Assembly (NCBI GenBank): GCA_934254755.1
Contig: CAKQMM010000069.1
Location: 1 to 6,384, forward strand
Origin: an uncultured Clostridia bacterium
GTDB taxonomy: Bacteria > Bacillota > Clostridia > Christensenellales > Borkfalkiaceae
Direction of reading: 5' to 3'
Length of the DNA: 6,384 bases
Below, piece by piece: positions 1 through 5,400 of the stretch; position 1 is the stretch's first letter, and every line of letters begins with the position of its first letter. The position numbers were made by a program, and so were the translations under genes. The notes beneath the pieces are model-generated. The model was not told the origin of the DNA and did not search any database. It saw only the letters and a program-made list of their open reading frames with translations.

Positions 1-175
1 CCGCGTCCATTCCCCCCAAAAGGTTAAGGAGGGTTGTTTTACCTGCGCCAGACGCGCCGAGAATTACTACGAATTCGCCTTCGTTCAAATCGAACGAAAC
101 GTCTTCTACGGCAGGTACGGTCAAAGAACCGGTATGGTATACCTTTCTTACGTTTTTCAGAGATAATAATTTCAT
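1..175 (-). CDS. ABC transporter ATP-binding protein, N-terminal part (cut by window edge)
   Basis: The minus-strand frame opens with ATG at 175 and stays open for 58 codons to the window edge. The Walker A P-loop is visible as GASGAGKT at residues 40-47, followed by [11 protein letters not shown]. Tyr13 sits where the A-loop aromatic that stacks on adenine is expected. The pattern of an early 'LKNVRKVY', then '[18 protein letters not shown]' and 'NLLGGMD' is typical of the LolD/MacB/FtsE-like ATPases that pair with FtsX-type permeases; that subfamily call is inference from the N-terminus only. The partner permease would be expected downstream, off the left edge. A strong ribosome binding site (AGGAG, 182-186 on the opposite strand) lies 6 bases before the ATG and fixes the start. 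The Walker B, signature and H-loop regions are outside the window, so substrate and direction of transport cannot be judged. The gene is probably first in its transcript. Confidence 0.93.
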   Translation of the reverse strand, partial: MKLLSLKNVRKVYHTGSLTVPAVEDVSFDLNEGEFVVILGASGAGKTTLLNLLGGMDA

Positions 176-251
176 AAATCGCTCCTTTTTTATAATCTTT
201 TTATCAACGGGATACTATTTTGTCGTTTAATCTGCTCTTATGTAAATACGC

Positions 252-272
252 GGCCGACAACCGTCGCCTACG
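252..272 (+). repeat. Degenerate hairpin/TACG element
   Basis: GGCCGAC-AACC-GTCGCC forms a stem with one bulged C and is followed directly by TACG. This matches the layout of the better-preserved element at 2423-2447 (GGGCGAC, loop, GTCGCCC, CTACGG). I read it as an eroded copy of the same family. The match is short and could be chance. Confidence 0.35.
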
Positions 273-462
273 CCTTAAAAGCAAGTTGATAATCGCCGTG
301 ATTATATTGCCGCAGATTGTTCGTTCGTAGAGGAATGGAAAACGTTTCTTCAAAAGCAACTAATTAGCATTACGTTCGGAACACAACCGTGCATATAAAG
401 CGTTTGTTTAACACCATAAAACCCATAGTTTTCGACCGGATTGTTTCACAACCCGTCTCGCA

Positions 463-488
463 GCGGTGTTTACAAGCGGTGTTTACAA
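463..488 (+). repeat. Perfect tandem duplication, 2 x 13 bases
   Basis: GCGGTGTTTACAA occurs twice back to back, at 463-475 and 476-488, without a mismatch. Two exact copies suggest a recent slippage or target-site duplication. No coding frame covers it convincingly. Confidence 0.8.
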
Positions 489-539
489 CATCATTATAAT
501 ATTTGGACGGGACGTTATCAAGCGGATTTACAAAAAGAA

Positions 540-566
540 GCCCGCGACCGTCGTGACGTCGCGGGC
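540..566 (+). repeat. GC-rich 9-bp inverted repeat
   Basis: GCCCGCGAC (540-548) and GTCGCGGGC (558-566) are perfect inverted copies around a 9-base loop. No T-tract follows on either strand, so it is not a standard intrinsic terminator. The downstream sequence GTTACCGCTACGG echoes the CTACGG that follows the hairpin at 2423-2441, so it may be a divergent member of that repeat family. Confidence 0.7.
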
Positions 567-583
567 GTTACCGCTACGGGCTA

Positions 584-616
584 CCGTCACTCTGAACGCA
601 GTGAAGAGTCTCGCGG
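584..616 (+). repeat. Dispersed 'HSERSEESR'-type element
   Basis: The core CACTCTGAACGCAGTGAAG, followed by AGTCTCGCG, is a close match to a short repeat I recognise from intergenic DNA of many unrelated bacteria. When it is falsely translated it gives the peptide HSERSEESR, as it does here. ACTCT and AGAGT flank an 11-base interior and can form a small hairpin. It is non-coding in nature; its origin and function are not known to me. Confidence 0.7.
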
Positions 617-670
617 AAGCGAACGCGGAAGTTAAATAAAGGCGGGGTTTTAAAACCCGTAAAACCTAAC

Positions 671-694
671 GTAGGGCGGGGGCTTGCTCCCGCC
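671..694 (-). repeat. Hairpin/CCTACG dispersed element
   Basis: GGCGGGGGC (675-683) pairs with GCTCCCGCC (686-694), with one G-T wobble and a tight loop. Read on the minus strand it is a GC hairpin followed by CCCTACG, the same architecture as the element at 2423-2447 on the plus strand. Short GC hairpins with a CCTACG tail are common intergenic repeats in clostridial-type genomes (recognised from general knowledge, not searched here). No T-tract follows. Confidence 0.65.
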
Positions 695-740
695 GCTGTT
701 TATAAGGATATTTTTTATATAGAAATCAGCCAATCCCCTC

Positions 741-767
741 GAATAAAAAGCGCAACGCTTTTTATTC
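741..767. terminator. Perfect 12-bp hairpin, probable bidirectional terminator
   Basis: GAATAAAAAGCG (741-752) and CGCTTTTTATTC (756-767) are perfect inverted copies around a 3-base loop. The A-tract/GCG/CGC/T-tract layout gives a U-rich 3' side on both strands. Only three G-C pairs form the core, so it would be weak. Its place about 60 bases beyond the sepF stop fits a terminator for the yggS-sepF transcript. Confidence 0.6.
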
Positions 768-804
768 ACCCCCCTTTACACAAGGCGGGCAATGGTAGCG
801 TATT

Positions 805-834
805 CTATCCACTATCCACTAATCACTAACCACT
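805..834. repeat. Heptad tandem array at the sepF 3' end
   Basis: Four 7-base units CTATCCA, CTATCCA, CTAATCA, CTAACCA, then CT, run from 805 to 834. The 18 bases CACTAATCACTAACCACT (817-834) are repeated exactly at 2463-2480 in front of ileS. The array supplies the last two codons (Ser-Gly) and the TAG stop of sepF on the minus strand. Confidence 0.85.
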
Positions 835-1065
835 TATAATCAGATAATTATCTTTATCGAGGGGGCAGATTTTTTTGTTAAGAGCGTAAACCGCGCCGCA
901 TAAAATATCGACTATGCGTTGCGCGCTTTCCCCGCGGCATAAGCTAAGGTTCACTATCGCGGGCGCGCTTCTTATAAAATTTATAATCTCTTCGGTTTCT
1001 TCCGCCTTTTTGGGGCAAAACCGCGTAACTTCCGTGCCTTTTTCAAAAAACTCGTTTTCCGTCAA
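826..1065 (-). CDS. sepF: Short SepF-like cell division protein
   Basis: This 79-residue protein matches the C-terminal core domain of SepF, which polymerises and bridges FtsZ to the membrane at the division septum. The core reads TEVTRFCPKKAEETEEIINF, then 'APAIVNL' (35-40), 'SAQRIVDILCGAVYAL' (47-62) and a final 'ICPLDKDNYLI' strand; GAVYAL at 57-62 is the conserved SepF signature around the dimer glycine. SepF is usually about 130-150 residues, starting with an amphipathic membrane helix and a linker. Both are missing, so this form cannot bind the membrane in the known way. The start is TTG at 1065, preceded by AAAGG inside the end of yggS; no ATG or GTG lies in frame between the yggS stop and that TTG. 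It lies 3 bases after the yggS stop and in the same frame, so translation is probably coupled. The C-terminal Ser-Gly-stop falls in a heptad repeat. SepF identity is firm; full function is uncertain. Confidence 0.88.
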   Translation of the reverse strand: MTENEFFEKGTEVTRFCPKKAEETEEIINFIRSAPAIVNLSLCRGESAQRIVDILCGAVYALNKKICPLDKDNYLIISG

Positions 1066-1068
1066 AAC

Positions 1069-1722
1069 TTAATACCTTTTGCCGAAAATCTTCGTGCCGA
1101 CGCGTATCATATTCGCGCCGTGCTTTATCGTCAGTTTATAGTCGCCGCTCATACCGACGGATAGGTACTTAAACCCGTAAATGTCTTTATAGCGGTCGTA
1201 AAGTTCGCGCAAATTAAAAAGCAAAGATATAAAATAACTTTCTTCGCCAAGTTCGGGGAGCATCGCCATAAATCCGAGGACTTTTACGTTTTTAAGCCCG
1301 CTTGCGTATTTAAGCGCGCCGTCCGCGTCGGATATATCTATCCCGCCTTTTTGCTCTTCGCCAAGGTTAAGCTCGATTAAAACGTTCTGAATAACGCCTT
1401 TTTGTTCGCTTAAGCGGTTAATTTCGTCTAATAGTTCCAAACTATCGACGCTTTGAATTAAGTAGCACTTGCCTATTAAATATTTGACCTTGTTTTTTTG
1501 TAGTCTGCCGAAGAAGTGATAATTGACGGGCAACAGTAAGGGCGCTTTATCCCTGAACTCCTGCGCTTTGTTTTCGCCAACGTCTTTAAGCCCCGCCGCA
1601 ATAGCTTCGTTAATCGCTTCAACGGGCTGGAACTTCGTCGCGCCGACCAAAGTTATAGGTTCGCCCAAATTATTGCCGCCGCTTATTTCGCTTAAAATTT
1701 CTTTTACGTTATCGGCTATCAT
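1069..1722 (-). CDS. yggS: YggS/YlmE-family PLP-binding protein
   Basis: This 217-residue protein belongs to the YggS/YlmE/PROSC family, single-domain alanine-racemase-fold proteins that bind pyridoxal 5'-phosphate and keep cytoplasmic PLP and amino-acid pools in balance; no racemase activity is established for the family. The PLP-Schiff-base lysine is K30 in 'LVGATKFQP'. Other family motifs are GENKAQEF (49-56), HFFGRLQKNK (69-78), 'IELNLGEEQKGGI' (116-128), and the phosphate-binding end LSVGMSGD (187-194) with IRVGTKIFG (206-214). Length is near the usual 220-235. The ATG at 1722 is preceded by GGGGAG (1728-1733 on the other strand) at a 5-base spacing. It is the first gene of a two-gene unit with sepF, the same order as ylmE-ylmF in the Gram-positive division cluster. 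No key residue appears to be missing. Confidence 0.95.
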   Translation of the reverse strand: MIADNVKEILSEISGGNNLGEPITLVGATKFQPVEAINEAIAAGLKDVGENKAQEFRDKAPLLLPVNYHFFGRLQKNKVKYLIGKCYLIQSVDSLELLDEINRLSEQKGVIQNVLIELNLGEEQKGGIDISDADGALKYASGLKNVKVLGFMAMLPELGEESYFISLLFNLRELYDRYKDIYGFKYLSVGMSGDYKLTIKHGANMIRVGTKIFGKRY

Positions 1723-1733
1723 ATATACTCCCC

Positions 1734-1751
1734 GCCGTTTATAAATACGGC
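1734..1751. promoter_or_regulatory. Inverted repeat upstream of yggS
   Basis: GCCGT (1734-1738) and ACGGC (1747-1751) flank an AT-rich centre TTATAAAT. The dyad lies directly upstream of the yggS Shine-Dalgarno sequence, where an operator or a leader hairpin would act. There is no direct evidence of function. I could not identify a clear -35/-10 pair for yggS, although one must lie between 1734 and about 1770 if the hairpin at 1768-1790 terminates. Confidence 0.3.
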
Positions 1752-1767
1752 AAAACGATATAATTAA

Positions 1768-1790
1768 AGGGGGTCTTGAATAAAACCCCC
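1768..1790 (-). terminator. GC-rich hairpin downstream of the SRP RNA gene
   Basis: On the minus strand GGGGGT, a loop of about ten bases, and ACCCCC are followed by TTTAATTA. It would act as a back-up terminator between the SRP RNA gene and yggS, both of which read leftward. The T-tract is short (three T), so strength is moderate. Confidence 0.65.
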
Positions 1791-1798
1791 GTTAAGTC

Positions 1799-2072
1799 AA
1801 AAAACTGTACGTTCCTTTCCGACGCTTGCCGCCGAAGCGTTAATAGAGCGGCGCGGCTCGGTCAAAGCTACCTTATGGCACACGCGGCTATCCGCTTAGC
1901 GCTGCTATATTCCTATCCTGACGCGGTTCACGGGGACGCGTTGCATAAGACCAAAACGTCAACGCCGTCCGGTCTACGCAGCCTTCCACGGTAAACGCCT
2001 CGAAGGACTTTTCGGCCTTGCTATAGCGGATTGCAAGTTACAGGGCACCGCTAACTCCCCACGTAGTACAGC
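1799..2072 (-). ncRNA. ffs: Signal recognition particle RNA, large (Alu-containing) form
   Basis: Read on the minus strand, this roughly 270-base RNA follows Bacillus scRNA closely. The 5' Alu part contains GTGGGGAGTTAGCGGTGCCC, then 'TGCAATCCGCT' and 'GCAAGGCCGAA'. The centre has 'GGCGTTGACGTTTTGGTC'. The Ffh-binding apical domain lies at 1901-1922: GTCAGG, a GGAA tetraloop (1910-1913), then AGCAGC. The 5' end CTGTAC (2066-2071) pairs perfectly with GTACAG (1805-1810), which is followed by six T (1799-1804), so the terminal helix also serves as terminator and sets the 3' end. The RNA binds Ffh and directs nascent membrane and secreted proteins to FtsY and the Sec channel; the Alu domain is thought to slow elongation. 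The loop-closing stem ATA/TAT is all A-U, which is unusual. Ends are inferred to within a few bases. Confidence 0.96.
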
Positions 2073-2075
2073 GAT

Positions 2076-2107
2076 ATTATATTACAATAAAACGGCAAAA
2101 TAATCAA
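2076..2107 (-). promoter_or_regulatory. Promoter of the SRP RNA gene
   Basis: On the minus strand a -35-like TTGATT (2102-2107) is separated by 17 bases from TAATAT (2079-2084), putting the start at about 2072, where the predicted RNA begins. An overlapping consensus TATAAT (2076-2081) is present but would need a 20-base spacer with that -35. Either way a sigma-A type promoter sits here. Confidence 0.7.
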
Positions 2108-2146
2108 GCGAAAATTTCGTTTAAAAAAAATTTAATTGTTTTTTGC

Positions 2147-2175
2147 TTTACATAACCGCTTTTATTTGCTAAAAT
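2147..2175 (+). promoter_or_regulatory. Promoter of the T-box/ileS transcript
   Basis: TTTACA (2147-2152) and TAAAAT (2170-2175) are separated by exactly 17 bases, each one base off the sigma-A consensus. The predicted start is near 2182, directly before T-box stem I. It diverges from the SRP RNA promoter, with about 40 AT-rich bases between the two -35 boxes. Confidence 0.8.
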
Positions 2176-2181
2176 ACACTA

Positions 2182-2412
2182 AAAGGCGACAATCGGAAAG
2201 CGCAAGCATAATTCGCGACGAAAAGAGAGTACGGCGTATGGTGAAAGCCGGCGGTCGGGTAAGCTTTGCGTATCGCTCCGTAGCCGACTTGCCGAAACTA
2301 AGTAAGCTTGTCCGTATGCCTGCGTTAAAGGTTTGAGTTGCGCGCTTTTATGCGCGAAAAAGAGTGGTACCGCGGTTTATTCGTCTCTTAGGCGAATAAA
2401 CCTTTTTATTTT
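2182..2412 (+). promoter_or_regulatory. T-box riboswitch for isoleucine, upstream of ileS
   Basis: This leader senses the charging state of tRNA-Ile and allows readthrough when the tRNA is uncharged. The T-box itself is AGAGTGGTACCGCG (2361-2374), one base from the usual AGGGTGGNACCGCG, with the UGGN acceptor-pairing bulge at 2365-2368. The antiterminator pairs AAGAG (2360-2364) with CTCTT (2385-2389) and GCG (2372-2374) with CGT (2382-2384), leaving TGGTACC as the bulge. Stem III is CGCGC/GCGCG at 2341-2356. In stem I, AGAGAG (2224-2229) and GGTGAAAGCC (2240-2249) match the distal bulge and loop region that docks on the tRNA elbow. ATC at 2272-2274, on the 3' side of an internal loop above TCCG, is my candidate specifier codon and agrees with the gene downstream. 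The specifier is inferred by position, not by a full fold. Confidence 0.94.
2374..2412 (+). terminator. T-box regulated intrinsic terminator
   Basis: GGTTTATTCG (2374-2383) pairs perfectly with CGAATAAACC (2393-2402) around a 9-base loop and is followed by TTTTTATTTT. Its left arm overlaps the T-box and its left arm and loop contain the antiterminator's 3' arm (2382-2389), so the two folds exclude each other. This is the off state of the ileS leader. Confidence 0.95.
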
Positions 2413-2422
2413 CCGATAAAAC

Positions 2423-2447
2423 GGGCGACCGATAGTCGCCCCTACGG
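2423..2447 (+). repeat. Hairpin/CCTACG dispersed element between T-box and ileS
   Basis: GGGCGAC (2423-2429) and GTCGCCC (2435-2441) form a perfect 7-bp stem around a 5-base loop, followed by CTACGG. It lies between the T-box terminator and the ileS ribosome binding site, so it is carried in the 5' untranslated part of the readthrough mRNA. Related elements are at 671-694 (minus strand) and, degenerate, at 252-272. Confidence 0.7.
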
Positions 2448-2450
2448 CTT

Positions 2451-2485
2451 CTAACCGCTAAACACTAATCACTAACCACTAAAAA
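2451..2485. repeat. Heptad tandem array abutting the ileS ribosome binding site
   Basis: Five 7-base units run from 2451 to 2485: CTAACCG, CTAAACA, CTAATCA, CTAACCA, CTAAAAA. The 18-base core 2463-2480 is identical to 817-834. The last unit runs straight into the AAGGAG (2484-2489) that serves ileS. Confidence 0.85.
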
Positions 2486-2494
2486 GGAGTTATT

Positions 2495-5400
2495 ATGTAC
2501 AAAAAAGTAGACACTAATCTTAACTTTTTGGAACGCGAAAAAGAGATTATAAAGTTCTGGGAAGACAATCACGTTTTTGAAGAGAGCGTTAAAAAGAACG
2601 AAGGTCACCCCGAATTTTGTTTTTACGACGGTCCGCCGACGGCGAACGGCAAACCGCACATCGGGCACGTTTTGACCCGCGTCATTAAAGACATAATTCC
2701 GAGATATCAGACCATGAAGGGCAAGCACGTTTTAAGAAAAGCGGGCTGGGATACTCACGGTCTTCCGGTCGAGCTCGAAATAGAGAAAAAACTCGGGCTT
2801 GACGGCAAGCAGGATATCGAAAAATACGGCATCGAACCTTTCATAAAGCAGTGTAAAGAAAGCGTATTCAAGTACACCAGCGAGTGGAAAGAGATGAGCG
2901 ACCGCTTAGGGTATTGGTGCGATATGGATAACCCCTACGTCACCTATCACGACGATTATATCGAAAGCGAATGGTGGGCGTTAAAGCAAATTTGGGAAAA
3001 GGGTCTTTTATATAAAGGTTATAAAATCGTCCCCTACTGCCCGCGTTGCGGAACCGCGCTTTCCTCGCACGAAGTCGCGCAAGGTTATAAAGACGTGACC
3101 GAAAAGTCCGTTTACGTCAACTTTAAGGTTAAGGGCGAAGATAAATACTTCCTCGCGTGGACGACTACGCCGTGGACGCTTCCCTCTAACGTCGCGCTCT
3201 GCGTGAACGCTAAGGCAGAGTACGCCGAAATAAAGGCGGAAGACGGCAAGGTTTACATTTTGGCGAAAGCGCTCGTCGATAAACTCTTTGAAAATTACGA
3301 AGTTTTGTCGGTAAAAACGGGCAAAGATTACGAGTATACCGAGTACGAGCCCCTTTTCGACTTTGCGCGCGCCGCGCTCGAACCGAACAAAAAGGCTTAT
3401 ATAGTTATCTGCGACGACTACGTCACGCTTGACGACGGCACGGGCATAGTTCACAACGCGCCCGCTTTCGGCGAAGACGACTCGCGCGTGTGCAAAAAAT
3501 ACGATATCGCGTTCATCAACTTGGTTGACGCGCGCGGCAAAATGACGGAAGAGTGCGGCAAATACCGCGGCTTGTTCGTTAAAGACGCCGACAAGGTTAT
3601 AATCGAAGACCTGATAGCGGAAGGCAAAATGTTCAAGGTGCAGGAATTCACCCACTCCTACCCCTTCTGCTGGCGTTGCAACACCCCGCTTATATATTAC
3701 GCCCGTTCGAGCTGGTTCATTAAAACCACCGCGGTTAAAGACAGGCTCATCGCGGCGAACAATTCGGTAAACTGGATGCCCGAAACGATTAAAACGGGCA
3801 GAATGGGCAATTTCCTTGAAAACGTTATCGACTGGGGCTTATCCCGCGAAAGATATTGGGGCACTCCGCTACCCGTATGGACTTGCGACAAGTGCGGCAA
3901 AGTTCACGTTATGGGCTCGCGCAAAGAGTTGCGCGACCTTTGCGGACTTAAAGAAGATATAGAACTTCACCGCCCGTATATCGACGAACCCACTTTCAAA
4001 TGCGAATGCGGCGGAACGATGCGCAGGGTTAAAGACGTTATAGACTGCTGGTTCGACAGCGGCAGCATGCCGTTTGCGCAGCTTCACTATCCGTTTGAAA
4101 ACAAAGAATTATTCAATAAGTTATTCCCCGCCGACTTTATCAGCGAAGCTATCGACCAGACCCGCGGTTGGTTCTACACCCTTCTCGTTATATCGACGAT
4201 ACTTTTCGATAAAGCGCCCTTTAAAAACTGCATAGTTTTAGGTCACGTGAACGATAAAAACGGCATTAAAATGAGTAAGCACCTCGGCAACGTCGTCGAC
4301 CCGTGGACGGTGCTCGACAAGCAGGGCGCGGACGCAGTAAGGTGGTATTTCTACACCGGTTCCGCTCCGTGGCTGCCGTCGAGGTTCTACCCCGAAGCAG
4401 TTTCAGAAGCGCAACGCAAGTTTATGGGCACGGTATGGAACGCTTACGCGTTTTTCGTACTATACGCCGAGATAGATAAGTACGACCCCGCCGACTACGA
4501 TATAAACAAGTGCAAGTTGAGCTTAATGGATAAGTGGATATTATCTAAACTCAACACCCTTATAAAAGACGTGGACGAGGGGCTTAACGAATATAAAATT
4601 TTTGAAACTTCAAGAGAGCTTCAGGCGTTTGCGGACGACCTTTCCAACTGGTACGTCCGCCGCGGCAGAGAAAGATATTGGGGCAAGGATATGACCGACG
4701 ACAAGGCGGCGGCTTACACCACCTTATACACCGTGCTTTTAACCCTTGCAAAACTTTCGGCTCCTTACGTTCCGTTCATGGCGGAAAGCATGTACCAAAA
4801 CTTAGTTCCCGCGTTTTATAAAGACGCGCCTAAGTCCGTTCACCTCTGCTCATTCCCCGTAGCGGACGAAAAGATGATAGATAAAGAACTCGAAGACGAT
4901 ATGAGCGTCGTTTCCGAAATAGTTGTTTTAGGGAGAGCCGCAAGAAACAGCGCGAACGTTAAAAACCGTCAACCCCTTTCTAAACTTTACGTGACCACCG
5001 AAAGAAAGGTTGACTTAAACGGCGAAATGCTCGACATTGCGAAAGACGAACTGAACGTCAAGAGCGTAGAGTTTATAAAAGACGCCGACAAATTCGTTTC
5101 TTACTCGATAAAACCGCAGCTTAAAACGCTCGGCCCGAAATACGGCGCGAAGCTTAACCTTATAAGAGAGTTTTTACAAAACGCCGACGCGAACGAAATA
5201 GTAAAAACCGTCAAGGCGGGCGGTGTATATAAGACCACGCTCGGCGGCGGCGAAGTAGAATTCGCGCTTGACGATTTGCTTATAACCAACAACAGTTTAC
5301 ACGGCTACGTTTCGGCAAGCGAAAACGGAATGACCGTTGCGCTCGACACCGAAATAACCCCCGAACTTCTGCTTGAGGGCGTTGAAAGAGAAATAACTTC

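Larger units (their letters stand above)
176..825. other. 650-base gene-free, repeat-rich intergenic region
   Basis: No frame here has a credible start, ribosome binding site or protein-like composition over a useful length. The stretch separates two genes that both read leftward. It holds at least six short structured elements, listed separately: a degenerate hairpin/TACG element, a 2 x 13-base tandem duplication, a 9-bp GC-rich hairpin, the 'SERSEESR' element, a hairpin/CCTACG element and a perfect 12-bp hairpin. A 14-base perfect palindrome, GGGTTTTAAAACCC, lies at 645-658, and a TCGC/GCGA mini-hairpin at 611-622. The density of these from about 460 to 700 suggests a landing place for small non-coding repeats. 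I could not pick out a convincing promoter for the ABC gene. Confidence 0.7.

Noticed and set aside
268..365. Minus-strand run of about 31 codons (LVAFEETFSIPLRTN...) that could be a gene remnant
   Set aside because: It has no start codon, is bounded by stops, has no recognisable motif and is short enough to be chance.
441..635. 64-aa plus-strand ORF ending in an SERSEESRG peptide
   Set aside because: It runs through the tandem duplication, the GC hairpin and the HSERSEESR repeat; it has no good ribosome binding site and no protein-like conservation is visible.
805..834. Possible CRISPR-like array
   Set aside because: Units are 7 bases with no spacers and no cas genes are nearby; it is a simple tandem repeat.
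1523..1744. 73-aa plus-strand ORF
   Set aside because: Antisense to the start of yggS, which has the PLP lysine motif and a good ribosome binding site.
1776..1994. 72-aa plus-strand ORF
   Set aside because: It lies antisense inside the SRP RNA gene, whose structure explains the sequence.
1747..2097. Shared TTTTGCCGT upstream of both yggS and the SRP RNA as a common operator
   Set aside because: Only nine bases are shared, at different distances from the expected promoters; not enough to support a regulatory site.
2136..2336. 66-aa plus-strand ORF before ileS
   Set aside because: It covers the promoter and T-box stem I; the RNA structure explains the sequence and it starts upstream of the predicted transcript start.
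3008..3655. 215-aa minus-strand ORF
   Set aside because: Antisense shadow of the ileS editing domain, produced by codon bias; it has no motif or ribosome binding site of its own.
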